A DNA stretch of 64,000 nucleotides from JAFAFN01 sp963707555 (GTDB taxonomy: Bacteria > Actinomycetota > Acidimicrobiia > Acidimicrobiales > Microtrichaceae), in contig CAVPQM010000030.1 in the NCBI GenBank assembly GCA_963707555.1, forward strand, positions 186,001 to 250,000, written 5' to 3'. A program made the translations under genes and the position numbers. Shown here one piece after another: positions 8,682-17,568 of the stretch; the stretch's first letter is position 1, and every line of letters starts with the position of its first letter. The notes beneath the pieces are model-generated. The model searched no databases. It was not told where the DNA came from and worked only from the letters and a program-made list of their open reading frames with translations.

Positions 8682-9410
8682 CTACCGCGCTGTCACGGTG
8701 CAGTTCTGGTCGTAGTCGCTGCTGTGGAAGCCTGAGACGCCGCCGTCGGGGTGTAGCGCCACGGTGCCGCAACGCCCTGTCTCGGCCCCCTTGAGGCGAA
8801 GCGAGTAGAAGACGGGTTGGAGTCCGGCCATCTCGCCGACGAACCAGTCGGCTCGAGCTTCGTCGGTTTCACCTGAGCGTCCGGTACCGCTGCCGACGAC
8901 CTGGCACCCGAGGGTCCAAGGGGCCGGAACAGACTCCGAATCCCAGAAGCAGCCTGTCCCGTCAAGCTTGGGTCGCTGGTCACTCTCGGAGGCTGCGAAC
9001 ATGGCGAGGAGGTTCATCCCCTCCGACGATGGCGTGGTTCGCCCGGCGAGGGTCGGCGTGACGGTCACCTCGTAGGGCGCGTCGAACTTGGAGATGATCT
9101 GCGCACGTCCGGGAGGTGAGGTCGACACGTCCTTGGAGAACTGCCCGTTGAACTTGGTCGCGGAGACGTCGACGTCGTACTCCCAGCCCTCGGTGGTCAC
9201 CACATGGAAGGACCACTCGAGATCGAAGGCGTCAGCGACCGTGGTGGTCGTCGAGGTTGTCGTGGGGGCGTCGGTAGTGCTCGTCGATTCGGGTGGCGGG
9301 ACCGCCTCACCGCCATCGGCGGAGGCGTCGTCGTCCCCGCCGCAACCCGTGATCGCGATCGTCGCCGCAACCAGTGCAGCGCACAGCCTGACTCTCGACG
9401 TGGTCCCCAT
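8682..9410 (-). CDS. Putative lipoprotein of unknown function
   Basis: 242 residues from ATG 9410. A signal peptide with lipobox ITGC (Cys23) is followed by an acidic and Thr/Ser-rich linker (residues ~25-60) typical of cell-wall-exposed actinobacterial lipoproteins. The C-terminal ~180 residues form an unrecognised domain with four cysteines (GCFWDS, LGCQVV, GRCGTV, QNCTV) that could form two disulfides outside the cell. No enzymatic motif seen. Longer in-frame starts upstream lack a signal sequence and are rejected. Confidence 0.7.
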   Translation of the reverse strand: MGTTSRVRLCAALVAATIAITGCGGDDDASADGGEAVPPPESTSTTDAPTTTSTTTTVADAFDLEWSFHVVTTEGWEYDVDVSATKFNGQFSKDVSTSPPGRAQIISKFDAPYEVTVTPTLAGRTTPSSEGMNLLAMFAASESDQRPKLDGTGCFWDSESVPAPWTLGCQVVGSGTGRSGETDEARADWFVGEMAGLQPVFYSLRLKGAETGRCGTVALHPDGGVSGFHSSDYDQNCTVTAR

Positions 9411-9487
9411 GAGCGCCCTTCCCCTTGCAGCCTGGTTCGTTGTCCGACCTTCTGAACCCTGCATGCCTCGATGGTCGACGGCGCAAG

Positions 9488-9694
9488 CTACTGCTCCCGC
9501 GATCGGCGCACAACTGACCCCCGACCAGCGAAGGTCCGCCGTCCCGAGTGGGCGTTCGGGCGCCCCTCGAGCAGTTCGTCGACGGGAGAGTGGAAGCGGC
9601 CACCGACGAAGTGATCTCCCTCGGGGGTGCGCTCGCGTGACAGCGTCACGCACACGACGAGGGCGTCGTGGTCGTGGTACCGGACCTCAGCGCA
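9488..9694 (-). pseudogene. Open fragment resembling a 2OG-Fe(II) oxygenase C-terminus
   Basis: Directly after the sulfatase stop and in the same frame, about 68 codons stay open: RYHDHDALVVCVTLSRE, then EGDHFVGGRFHSPVDELLEG, to a stop at 9488. The HDHDAL...FVGGRF pattern is reminiscent of prolyl-4-hydroxylase-type 2-oxoglutarate oxygenases, where His-x-Asp binds iron and a GG turn follows. There is no start codon or ribosome site, so if real it is a stranded 3' fragment. Chance similarity is possible. Confidence 0.25.
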
Positions 9695-11035
9695 TCAGGT
9701 GATCGTCGGCCGTTGTCCTTCCACATTCCCGACGCGGTCGGCGAGCCACGCGGCGAGCTCACGTCGGAGCTGTCGGGAGGAGGGATCGTCGATCAGGTTC
9801 GTGCGCTGATCGGGGTCGCGGACGTTGTCGTAGAGGTGCGTCCCGACATAGCGGTCGGCCGACGCCCGCGAGTGTCCGGCCAGCGGATTCCGACCGGGCG
9901 CCTTGGCCGCGTAGGTGTGGGTGGTCGTGCGCAGCGCACGCCCGATCTGGGATTCGCTGATCTGGACGAGCACGTCGTCGGGCGCTGCTGCCTCGGTGTG
10001 GAGGGATCGGCCGTCGAGCCCCGGGTCCTCGCCACCGGCAGCGGTGACGATCGTCGGGAGCAGGTCCAGGTTCGTCGCGAGATCACGCCGATGTTGCCCG
10101 CCGCGGAACCCGGGGCCGGCGATGACCAGCGGGACCCGGATGGACGCGTCGTGAGGGCTCCGCTTGTACTCGAGGTTGCGGGTGCGGAAGTGGCTGCCGT
10201 GGTCGCTGGTGAACACCACGAGCGTGTCATCGAGTCGTCCCTGTCGCACGAGCGCGTCGACCAGCCGGCCGAGGTTGGCGTCGATGCTCGCGCAGCACGC
10301 CAGGTACTCGGCGTAGTTCCACCGCCAGTCACCGCCCCACGCCGGCAGGTCGCCGGGACGATCGAACGAGTCGAAGCGCTCCGACCATCCCTTGGGCCCG
10401 ATGGTCCGGAACCGGTTGTTCTGATGGTGCGGCTCGAGGAAGGACACGAACAGGAAGAACGGTCGGGTGTCGTCGAGACGGTCGAGACGGTCGAGGCGGT
10501 CGATGGCCAGGTCGGTGAGGGCATCGACCCGGTAGCCGTCGAGGCGGACGCGGTTGCCCTGCTCGTCGTAGACGTGGCCGCTCGTCGCCCCGGAGGTGTG
10601 CTCGAGTGCGTCCGCTGCGACCCAGACATCGCGGTATCCGCCGCGGCGCTCTGGCGGGACGGGCCGGCGTTCGAAGCGGGCAGCCGGTCGGTCGGCGGGC
10701 AGGTTCCGTCCACGGTTCGACGCCAGGTGCCACTTGCCGATGTACCCGGTCCGATAGCCGAGTGCGCTCATACGGTCGGCGAGCGTCGTCGCCGACGGTG
10801 GGAGCGCGATGCCGTTCCGCCAACACCCGGTTCGAGTGGGATACAGGCCGGTCTGGATGGCGGCACGCGCGGGACCGCAGACGGGTTGCACGGTGAACGC
10901 CTCGTCGAAGGCGACGCCGTCGGCGGCGAGCGCGTCGAGGCGGGGAGTGACGGGGAGCCGCTGGCCGAACACCCCGCAGGAGTCGGGGCGTTGCTGGTCC
11001 GAGAGCACCACGAGCACGTTCGGGCGGTCCGTCAC
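9695..11035 (-). CDS. Sulfatase family hydrolase
   Basis: A 446-residue type I sulfatase-like enzyme. The N-terminal RPNVLVVLSDQQRPD provides the metal-binding Asp13. The formylglycine motif CxPxR is present as CGPAR (Cys53), so activation would need a formylglycine-generating enzyme. Further landmarks are GKWHL, FFLFVSFLEPHH, and the second metal site TSDHGSHF. No signal peptide is visible, so a cytoplasmic sulfate or phosphonate ester hydrolase is inferred. A run encoding LDRLDRLDRLD comes from a 9-bp direct repeat near 10475-10505. Substrate unknown. Confidence 0.88.
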   Translation of the reverse strand: MTDRPNVLVVLSDQQRPDSCGVFGQRLPVTPRLDALAADGVAFDEAFTVQPVCGPARAAIQTGLYPTRTGCWRNGIALPPSATTLADRMSALGYRTGYIGKWHLASNRGRNLPADRPAARFERRPVPPERRGGYRDVWVAADALEHTSGATSGHVYDEQGNRVRLDGYRVDALTDLAIDRLDRLDRLDDTRPFFLFVSFLEPHHQNNRFRTIGPKGWSERFDSFDRPGDLPAWGGDWRWNYAEYLACCASIDANLGRLVDALVRQGRLDDTLVVFTSDHGSHFRTRNLEYKRSPHDASIRVPLVIAGPGFRGGQHRRDLATNLDLLPTIVTAAGGEDPGLDGRSLHTEAAAPDDVLVQISESQIGRALRTTTHTYAAKAPGRNPLAGHSRASADRYVGTHLYDNVRDPDQRTNLIDDPSSRQLRRELAAWLADRVGNVEGQRPTIT

Positions 11036-11249
11036 GGCCGGAACGGTACCAAGGGTGCTGACCGACCCCGCCAGCCGGTCACCGCCCCCGCACGAGGTGC
11101 GATCGTCGGATCAGACCTCGGGGTTGTTCGTCGTCGGGATCTGGATGCTGATCGGGAACTGTCCACCCGAGAGGTACCAGAGCGCACCGATGCGGATGAT
11201 CCGTGTTGGGGGTACGCCAATAAGGGGTCTACATGACGACGTCACATGG

Positions 11250-12410
11250 TCAACGACGTCCTGGTCGGGCGTACGCGCAGGCTGCGTGGCCGGCGGGCAG
11301 GCGGTGTTCGAACGCTCGGACTGCGGCGAGATCCGCGTCGGAGAGCGCTGCCGAGGTCGCTCGCTGGCACAGCTGCAACTCGCCCGGCAGTGAGCGGCAG
11401 CGGAAGTCGGCGTAGACCACGACGTACGCCGACAACTGTCGTTCGAGCGCGAGCCGCTCGGCCTCGAGCTCGGCGTCGAGCACGGCCAGACCCGAGACGT
11501 CGAGTGACGGCATGCCGTCCCGCTCGAGCTCGTCGATGATCGGATACCGCTGCCGGAGCAGTAGGGCGCGGGTGTCGTGGTCGTCCGTTCGAGGAGCGCT
11601 GCCGACGGCGTCGACGAGCCGTCGCGCGTTGCCGCCGGTGACGGCCGCGTGCTGCTCGGGGTCCAGTCCGAGCGCGGCGACGTGGGCAAGGCACCCACCC
11701 GCGGTGATCCCCGTGTTCGGGGCGTCGGTCCCGAAGAGGAGCTTGTCGCTGATCCGCCCGGCGTCGGTCGGAGCGATGCCGACGAGGTCGAACACGACCG
11801 GCGTGAGGTCCGCGTGGACGTAGGTGTGCTCCTCGACGAGGCGGACGGCCTCGTCGACGGCATCGTGGCCGCAGTGGGCGATGATGATCCGCGCCTCGGG
11901 GTGTCGACGGGCGACCTGCTCGACAGGGCCGAGGTCGTCGAGGCCCGTCGTCCCGAGCACCGAATGCCCGGCGTGCACGACCACGGGCAACGCCACCGAC
12001 TCGGCGTACTCCCACACGGGGGTGAGCCGGGGGTCGGCGGGGTCGTAGTCGCCGACGGAGCAGTGCAACTTGAGGACCCGCAGTCCCAGGTCGTCGACGG
12101 CGGTCCTGACCAGGCCCGCCGGGTCGTCGTCGTCGGGGTGCACGGTCGCGCCGCCGACGACCTCGACCGCGAGGCCCCGCCGCGCGGTCGCCGCGGACTC
12201 CTCGTTCATCCACTCGGCGACCCCGCGGCGATGCGCGTACGGCAGTGTCCACACCGTCGACACGCCCTCGCCGGCGAGCCGCTCGCAGATCGCCCCGTGG
12301 TCGAGTGGATACGCCAGGTCGACGAGCCCACCGGCCTCGAAGAAGCCCCGCACCTTCTCGGCGAGTCGACCCGGAAGGAGATGCACATGTGCGTCGACCG
12401 TCCCCGACAT
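11250..12410 (-). CDS. Amidohydrolase family metal-dependent hydrolase
   Basis: 386 residues from ATG 12410. TIM-barrel metal hydrolase of the amidohydrolase_2 type: the HxH metal motif occurs at the very start (VDAHVHLLPG), a barrel His in VVVHAGHSV, another in IIIAHCGHD, and the conserved Asp in LLFGTDAPNTG. About 85 residues after the barrel, rich in Leu/Glu/Arg, form a predicted helical C-terminal extension not typical of the family. Substrate unknown; relatives are decarboxylases or lactone/amide hydrolases. Minus-strand neighbours are the sulfatase and the hypothetical gene at 12508. Confidence 0.82.
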   Translation of the reverse strand: MSGTVDAHVHLLPGRLAEKVRGFFEAGGLVDLAYPLDHGAICERLAGEGVSTVWTLPYAHRRGVAEWMNEESAATARRGLAVEVVGGATVHPDDDDPAGLVRTAVDDLGLRVLKLHCSVGDYDPADPRLTPVWEYAESVALPVVVHAGHSVLGTTGLDDLGPVEQVARRHPEARIIIAHCGHDAVDEAVRLVEEHTYVHADLTPVVFDLVGIAPTDAGRISDKLLFGTDAPNTGITAGGCLAHVAALGLDPEQHAAVTGGNARRLVDAVGSAPRTDDHDTRALLLRQRYPIIDELERDGMPSLDVSGLAVLDAELEAERLALERQLSAYVVVYADFRCRSLPGELQLCQRATSAALSDADLAAVRAFEHRLPAGHAACAYARPGRR

Positions 12411-12507
12411 GGGGCTCACGGTATCGGTCGCCGACCCGCCGACCCGCCGACGTGCCGACCTGCCGGGGCAGCGAAACGCTCGTTGCCCGCAGCGGAGACG
12501 CTCGTGC

Positions 12508-13332
12508 TCAGTGCACCCCGCCGGCCAGACGGTCCGCGAGGATCGCGGCCCACAGCTCGGAACCAGCGGGCCGACCGTCGATGAACGCGACCGGAGCACC
12601 CCACGCCAGCGCCGCAGCCGGGCGGTCCGCGGTCCGCACACCCCACAGGTCCAGGCGGATGCCGGGCACCGATCGGCAGATCCGGAACGCCGTCGACGGC
12701 GGGCAGTCCGGGCTGGTGCGCAGCAACACCGATCGTGGTCGACCTCCGCCTCGGGTCCCGGCGCTCGTCGTGCGACCGTCGGTGAGCTCGTGAGTGCTCG
12801 GCCACGGCTCGACCCGTACCGTCGCATGTCCGACCGGATGACCGGCCGCTGCGAACTCGGTCGTGATCGACGAGACGACCTGCTCGGCACTCGAGCTGTG
12901 CGGCCCGAACGTCAGCACCAGGATCTCGTCGCCGTGGCGATAGGCCGGCAGCTTCGGAGGCGGGAGCAGGTCGAGCAGCCCGAGCAGCTCGGCCAAGCCA
13001 CCGCCGTCGGGCGGAAGGAGGTGCTCGGGCAGCCCGAGCGAGGACATCGTCGTCGAATCCGGTGCGCGCCCGTGCGTCGCCGTACGGGACTGCAACGGCA
13101 CCGGGCGCACGGTCGCCATGGGGTACTGCAACACCTCGCCCTCATCGTGGGGCACCGGATCCGACGCGGGCAGCACGTGCAGGACCGAGTCGACCTCGTC
13201 GTAGAGCTCCACGGCGGTCGCCGCTCCGTTGCCGGCATGGGCTCCGGCGGAGTCGCCGTTCGAGGAGCCGGTGTCGTCGTGCGCCGGCGACGCCAGGTGT
13301 CGTCGGGTGCCGCTACCGAAGAGGCTGACCAC
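12508..13332 (-). CDS. Hypothetical protein
   Basis: Not recognised. GTG at 13332 is preferred because GAAGGAGG lies 8 bp upstream; it gives 274 residues starting VVSLFGSGTRRHLASP. The N-terminal ~45 residues are Gly/Ser/Asp-rich and likely disordered. The remainder is mixed alpha/beta with a GLPEHLLPPDGGGLAELLGL segment and a C-terminal WGAPVAFIDGRP strand pattern. No membrane helices, signal peptide or metal motif seen. It is 97 bp upstream of the amidohydrolase, possibly co-transcribed. Confidence 0.55.
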   Translation of the reverse strand: MVSLFGSGTRRHLASPAHDDTGSSNGDSAGAHAGNGAATAVELYDEVDSVLHVLPASDPVPHDEGEVLQYPMATVRPVPLQSRTATHGRAPDSTTMSSLGLPEHLLPPDGGGLAELLGLLDLLPPPKLPAYRHGDEILVLTFGPHSSSAEQVVSSITTEFAAAGHPVGHATVRVEPWPSTHELTDGRTTSAGTRGGGRPRSVLLRTSPDCPPSTAFRICRSVPGIRLDLWGVRTADRPAAALAWGAPVAFIDGRPAGSELWAAILADRLAGGVH

Positions 13333-13593
13333 GACGGGCACCTCCTTCTTCGCCGATGGCGACAGGGTGACGTGGCATGGGGCGACCTCCCGCTCTGGAC
13401 GCGGTGCCGACAGGATCTGGCCGCCATGGACCGGACGACCGCTGGGGGAAGCGCCACGTCGATCTCGGAGCAGCTCGAGCCGATGACGACACTCGAACCG
13501 CTGCGTTCTCACGGTACACACGACCTGTCGATGCGGCCAGGGGTTCAGCGCCGAGCCAGCCTCATCGCCGACGACCTGGAGCCGGGGTCTGGT

Positions 13594-14685
13594 TCATCGG
13601 TCGAGCGGAGGTCCGAGCCGTTGCTGCAATGCCGCGGTCATCGCCGCGAGCTGGGCGTCCGACTCCCGGGTCAGGCGGCTGTCGAACGAGCTCCAGAGGT
13701 GTCGCCAGCGAAACGGCACCCCGTCGTGCGACCAGAGGGTGAGCTCTCGGTCGTCGACGCTCCATCCCGCGAGGTCCTGCCACGATGACGATGCCTTGAT
13801 CCGCTCCGGCCGCCACAGCTCGCCCGACGCTGCGAGTGCCAGCACGGCGCGACGATCGAGCTCCGGCTCGAGCGCCCCGGAGCGGCGCAGCGCGCCGGAC
13901 GGGAAGGTGGCCTCGACCGCGTAGATCCCGAGCTCATGGCAGACCAGCGCATTGGCGGCCGAGAGCTCGACCTCGAGGTGGACCGTGGCCGGCAGTCGTG
14001 GTGCCCCGAGCAGCACCGGCAGGTCGACGGGCGGCACGGTGCCTCCGGTGTCATCGTGGAGCCCGTCATCGTGGAGCCCGTCATCGTGGAGCCCGTCATC
14101 ATGTAGTCGGCCGGGGTGTGCGAACGCCTCGGGGTGCTGTGTCCGGGCATCGTGGTGGCGGAGCACGCGGGCCCGCTCGGACGGACTCCTGGCCAGCACC
14201 CACCGCGCGAGCACGATGAGCGGGGCGGTGATCGCTGCGGCCACCAGGTAGCCGACGTCCCAGGGCACGCACAGCAGGAACGTCACGGGCAGCGCGACGA
14301 ACACCCACATGATCGAGTTGGTCGCTTGGAGGCTGCGGAGCATGACCTGCGTCCGGAAGGGAGCGGCCACCGCCTCGGCCTGAGCTCTCGTCGATCCGGG
14401 CGGTGCGTCGCGATTGATCGCTCGCTGCATCGTCAGCTGCGCCCAGTGGTATCGCACATATGCGGTCGAGCAGGCCAGCACCGGCACGATCATGAGGGCC
14501 ATGGGTGGCACCTTCAGCGCCCAGAGCGACAGGACGATCGACGTGACCAGTCCGCCGAGCACGGCCGGCACGATGCCGTACCACCACAGCACGACGCTGT
14601 TCAGCGCCCGCCCCGGCCGGCCGGCGAGCCGGTCGACGCGCTGGTCCACCCTGTCCCAGCGGTCCCTCAGTCGTCGTCGATCCAC
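13594..14685 (-). CDS. Four-helix membrane protein with C-terminal cytosolic domain and GLHDD repeats
   Basis: 363 residues from GTG 14685, preceded by a purine-rich GGAGGGG site. A basic N-terminus is followed by two hydrophobic pairs (SVVLWWYGIVPAVLGGLVTS... and SIMWVFVALPVTFLLCVPW...VAAAITAPLIVLARWV), predicting four membrane spans. Between the membrane domain and the last ~140 residues there is an in-frame run of GLHDD units encoded by a 15-bp tandem repeat. The C-terminal domain, with several Trp and Ser-Ser-Trp motifs, is unrecognised. A 912-codon open frame that continues upstream through the Rieske gene is an antisense-free accident of GC-rich sequence. Confidence 0.6.
   Translation of the reverse strand: MDRRRLRDRWDRVDQRVDRLAGRPGRALNSVVLWWYGIVPAVLGGLVTSIVLSLWALKVPPMALMIVPVLACSTAYVRYHWAQLTMQRAINRDAPPGSTRAQAEAVAAPFRTQVMLRSLQATNSIMWVFVALPVTFLLCVPWDVGYLVAAAITAPLIVLARWVLARSPSERARVLRHHDARTQHPEAFAHPGRLHDDGLHDDGLHDDGLHDDTGGTVPPVDLPVLLGAPRLPATVHLEVELSAANALVCHELGIYAVEATFPSGALRRSGALEPELDRRAVLALAASGELWRPERIKASSSWQDLAGWSVDDRELTLWSHDGVPFRWRHLWSSFDSRLTRESDAQLAAMTAALQQRLGPPLDR
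14050..14103. repeat. 15-bp in-frame tandem repeat (3.6 copies)
   Basis: Units of GTCATCGTGGAGCCC start at 14050, 14065 and 14080, with a partial copy at 14095. On the minus strand they encode repeated GLHDD in the membrane protein. Because the period is a multiple of three, copy-number change by slippage would lengthen or shorten a linker without breaking the frame. Confidence 0.9.
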
Positions 14686-14795
14686 CCGCCCATCCCCTCC
14701 GAGCCGGGACGGTACCAGCCGGACGGCGATGGTTGCGTCGTCAGTTGTCTCGGCGGGCCACGTCCGTGCGGCCAGGGGTCCTGACGTGAGGCCGG

Positions 14796-15224
14796 CTACG
14801 TGCGAGGTGGCATCGCCATCTGGAGGTACACCGCCAGATGGCGGAGGCGACCGTCGTCGTCGAACTCGTACACCGACAAGGAGTTGGCGGCGCTCGTCGA
14901 GTCGCCCGGTACGTTGCGCTCCTCGAGCTCCACGAACACCCGATCGCCCACGTCGGTGATGCTCCGCAGCGAGCACTCCCAATAGCGACCCGGTGCCCAG
15001 CTCGTGAGGAACTCGACGTACTCGGGCCACGTCATGTGGTCCTTGAACGGGCCGACCCGCTCGAAGGACTCGACGTCGACGAAGCGGGCGAGCGTCGCCC
15101 AGCTGTCCCGGTCGAAGCCGTCCAGCTTCGCCCGGTCGACGGTGCGCTTCATCTCGAGGGTGTACTCGAGCACTGCGCGCGACAGGCCGGTGTGATCGTC
15201 GAGGACGTCCTCGATGTTCTCCAT
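14796..15224 (-). CDS. SnoaL-like / NTF2-fold protein
   Basis: 142 residues, the size of SnoaL-like polyketide-cyclase or hydroxylating-dioxygenase beta-type proteins: an N-terminal helix (SRAVLEYTLEMKRTVDRAKLD), WATLARFVD, then beta strands ending HLAVYLQMAMPPRT. It probably forms the cone-shaped ligand pocket of this fold and may process the product of, or pair with, the Rieske oxygenase whose gene lies 27 bp upstream. The first codons sit in a short duplication (GGCGAGATGGAGAACA occurs almost twice), so an upstream ATG at about 15255 could be the original start if one copy is an error. Confidence 0.7.
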   Translation of the reverse strand: MENIEDVLDDHTGLSRAVLEYTLEMKRTVDRAKLDGFDRDSWATLARFVDVESFERVGPFKDHMTWPEYVEFLTSWAPGRYWECSLRSITDVGDRVFVELEERNVPGDSTSAANSLSVYEFDDDGRLRHLAVYLQMAMPPRT

Positions 15225-15251
15225 CTCGCCGGTTGTTCTCCATCTCGCCGT

Positions 15252-16625
15252 TCATGCCGACGCTCCTGAGTTCATCCACCGGTCGTAGACGGCGTGGAAG
15301 CGGGCGACGCTGAGCTCCTCGTGGACCAGCTGCAGGTGCTCGAGGCGGGTGTTGCGCAGCCCGATCTGTTGACGGGGCATCTGTTCGTAGTCCTGTTGCA
15401 GCGCGAGGAAGTACGGATAGGAGTTGGGTTCGTCGACCTCGACCGGCGTCGTGACGAACTCCTCGCGGTACTCCTCGGGCAGCCACATGAAGCTGCGGAT
15501 GTGCCAGATGCAGCGGTTGGGGTCGCCGTCGGGGTGTGGCACGGCGGTGATGACGGTGGCCTCGGCCGCCCGGATGGTCATGAAGAAGTTCGGGAACAGC
15601 AGCCACCCGTGGTTGTCGGTCATCTGCGCGTCGGTGAGCCCGGCGACGTCGAGGCCCAGGTCGGTGAGCGTCTCCCGGGTGGCCTGCTGGAGCAGCGTCC
15701 GACCGGTGACACCCGCCGGGTAGGTGATGGTGCCGTCGTCGTCGCGGTACGAGCTCACCAACTCCTCGAGGCGCGGAAGGTACCCGGTGACCGTCGGGAA
15801 GGTGTCGGGCAGGCTCTTGAGCCCTTCGTACTCGTCCTCGGGGGAGGCGTCGGTGACAGCGAACGGCGCGCACGCCACCTCGTGGTCGCCCCAGAACCGG
15901 AACCGGTTCGTGGTGGGGTCGATCACCACGATCTTGAGCAGCTGCGGGTGGATCGCCTGGATGTGGTACCCCTCCTGGAACGCATCGACGACCACCTTCC
16001 AGTTGCAGTCGACGGCCTCCCGCACGTCGAGCACCGTCACCATCTCGCTCAGGTGGTACGGCTCGACCATCTCGGCCGCCTCGGCACCGAGGAACTCGGC
16101 GAGCGGGACGGCGTCCGGGTCCGGGTTGAGGAACACGAACCCGGCGAAGGTGTCGACCGACACCGGCAACAGCCCCAACGCCGCCTTGTCGATGTCGCCC
16201 ACGAGCTCGGGTCGGCTCACCCCGCGGAGCTGCCCCTCGAGGTCGTAGGACCACTGGTGGTACGGGCACACGAAGCGTCGGCCGGCGTGGCCGCTCGACT
16301 CGCGGCACAGCACGTTGCCGCGGTGGCGGCACGCGTTGACGAAGCCGCGCAGCTCGCCGTCCACGCCGCGCACGACGAGGAACGACTGGTCGTGGATGCG
16401 GTACTCGGACCAGTCCCCGGCGCGCGGCAGGTCGTCGACGCGGCCGGCGACCTGCCAGGCCTTCATCCAGATCTGGTCCCGTTCGTCATCCGCGATCTCC
16501 CGGGAGCGGTAGCGGTCCGTCGGGATCTGCGTCGGGTAGCGATCGGCGTCGATGTCGTCGAGGCCAGGGGCGGTGTCGACCCAGTCGCCGGGGCGGACCG
16601 CGGGTGCGATGTCAGTGGCGGACAA
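15252..16625 (-). CDS. Rieske 2Fe-2S aromatic ring-hydroxylating oxygenase, alpha subunit
   Basis: 457 residues. The Rieske cluster ligands are Cys99-x-His101 (CRHRG) and Cys120-x2-His123 (CPYHQW); the mononuclear non-heme iron site is visible as DAFQEGYHIQAIH with His221 and His226. This is the catalytic subunit that dihydroxylates or O-demethylates an organic ring using electrons from a separate reductase, which is not encoded nearby. The TTG start at 16625 has an AAGGGGGA ribosome site. Overlapping context: an SDR (dihydrodiol dehydrogenase candidate) 27 bp upstream and a SnoaL-like gene downstream, all in one direction. Confidence 0.92.
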   Translation of the reverse strand: MSATDIAPAVRPGDWVDTAPGLDDIDADRYPTQIPTDRYRSREIADDERDQIWMKAWQVAGRVDDLPRAGDWSEYRIHDQSFLVVRGVDGELRGFVNACRHRGNVLCRESSGHAGRRFVCPYHQWSYDLEGQLRGVSRPELVGDIDKAALGLLPVSVDTFAGFVFLNPDPDAVPLAEFLGAEAAEMVEPYHLSEMVTVLDVREAVDCNWKVVVDAFQEGYHIQAIHPQLLKIVVIDPTTNRFRFWGDHEVACAPFAVTDASPEDEYEGLKSLPDTFPTVTGYLPRLEELVSSYRDDDGTITYPAGVTGRTLLQQATRETLTDLGLDVAGLTDAQMTDNHGWLLFPNFFMTIRAAEATVITAVPHPDGDPNRCIWHIRSFMWLPEEYREEFVTTPVEVDEPNSYPYFLALQQDYEQMPRQQIGLRNTRLEHLQLVHEELSVARFHAVYDRWMNSGASA

Positions 16626-16652
16626 GGTGGTTCCCCCTTGGGTCGGGACGGT

Positions 16653-17405
16653 TCAGCGCCGTGGTGGCGTGCCGACGGCCATGCCGCCGTCGACGCTCAG
16701 CACGACGCCGGTGACGTGAGCGGATCGGTCGCTCGCCAGGTACAGGACGGCCTCGACGACATCGCCGGGGCGTCCCTGGTGAGCGAGCGGCTGCAGCTGC
16801 GTGACGGCGGCCTTGTCGAACGCGGCGTTGATGTCGGTCGCGATGTTGGCGGGGGCGACGCAGTTGGCGCGGATGCCGTGCTCGCCGAGCTCGACCGCGA
16901 GACAGCGGGTGACGTGCGCGACCCCCGCCTTCGCTGCGCGGTAGGGGAGCATCCCGACGCCCGGCGTCGTCCCCGCGCCCGAGGCGACGTTCACGATCGC
17001 TCCGCCGCCGCCACGTTCGACCATGTGCAGCGCGACGGCGCGGCTGCACGCCAGGACGCCGAAGAGGTCCACCGCGACGACCGAGTGGAAGTCGCGCAGG
17101 TCGTCGTCGAGCAGGCGGCGGAGGCTGCCGGAGATCCCGGCGACGTTGCACAGCAGGTCGACGCCGCCGAAACGTGCGACGGTGAACTCGACGAGCTCGG
17201 CCACCTGGTCGAGGTCGCTGACGTCGGTCCGCTTGAACTCGGCGTGAGCTCCGAGCTCGGACGCGAGTTGCTCGCCGCCCGGGACGTCGACATCGGCGAT
17301 CACCACCTGCGCGCCCTCGGCGACGAGGCACGCGGCGGTCGCCCGACCGATGCCGTTGGCCGCACCGGTGACGATCGCGACCGAGCCCGCGAACTCGTCA
17401 CTCAT
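16653..17405 (-). CDS. SDR family oxidoreductase
   Basis: 250-residue classical SDR: TGAANGIG cofactor motif, a D-V strand giving NAD preference (VVIADVDVP), CNVAGI in place of NAG, VASGAG, catalytic YRAAK, and a C-terminal ITGVVLSVDGG-type ending (VTGVVLSVDGGMAVG). As the first gene of a unit with the Rieske oxygenase, it may dehydrogenate the dihydrodiol or alcohol made by that enzyme; that is inference. A divergent TetR gene starts 163 bp away, with an AT-rich inverted repeat between them. Confidence 0.9.
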   Translation of the reverse strand: MSDEFAGSVAIVTGAANGIGRATAACLVAEGAQVVIADVDVPGGEQLASELGAHAEFKRTDVSDLDQVAELVEFTVARFGGVDLLCNVAGISGSLRRLLDDDLRDFHSVVAVDLFGVLACSRAVALHMVERGGGGAIVNVASGAGTTPGVGMLPYRAAKAGVAHVTRCLAVELGEHGIRANCVAPANIATDINAAFDKAAVTQLQPLAHQGRPGDVVEAVLYLASDRSAHVTGVVLSVDGGMAVGTPPRR

Positions 17406-17490
17406 CGGTTGCCCGGCCCGGTGTGCTCGACGACATCGAAGTCGTACACGGTGTCCCCCCGTCTCGTACTGCGTCCCCCCGGACGTGACC

Positions 17491-17508
17491 TAACTTACTT
17501 TTGTTAAG
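17491..17508. promoter_or_regulatory. AT-rich inverted repeat between divergent SDR and TetR genes
   Basis: TAACTTACTTTTGTTAAG contains TAAC-N8-GTTA and the overlapping CTTA-N7-TAAG arms. It is the only strongly AT-rich stretch in this intergenic region and lies 60 bp before the TetR start, so it may be a TetR operator and/or a -10/-35 region. Confidence 0.45.
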
Positions 17509-17568
17509 GGCGCTCCGCAAGGGGTCGGATGTTCTGGCGCTGGGGGTCTGGGCGCGTAGGGTCGTGCC

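Noticed and set aside
11111..11245. A 44-codon minus-strand frame ending in ISIQIPTTNNPEV, between sulfatase and amidohydrolase
   Set aside because: The composition looks protein-like, but there is no ribosome site and no recognisable family; not strong enough to annotate.
13594..16332. A 912-codon minus-strand open frame
   Set aside because: Only the part from 14685 to 13594 reads like protein; upstream it is a low-complexity Arg/Pro/Gly shadow of the Rieske and SnoaL genes.
15294..17507. A 737-codon plus-strand frame over the Rieske/SDR genes
   Set aside because: Antisense shadow with no motif, while the minus strand has full catalytic motifs in both genes.
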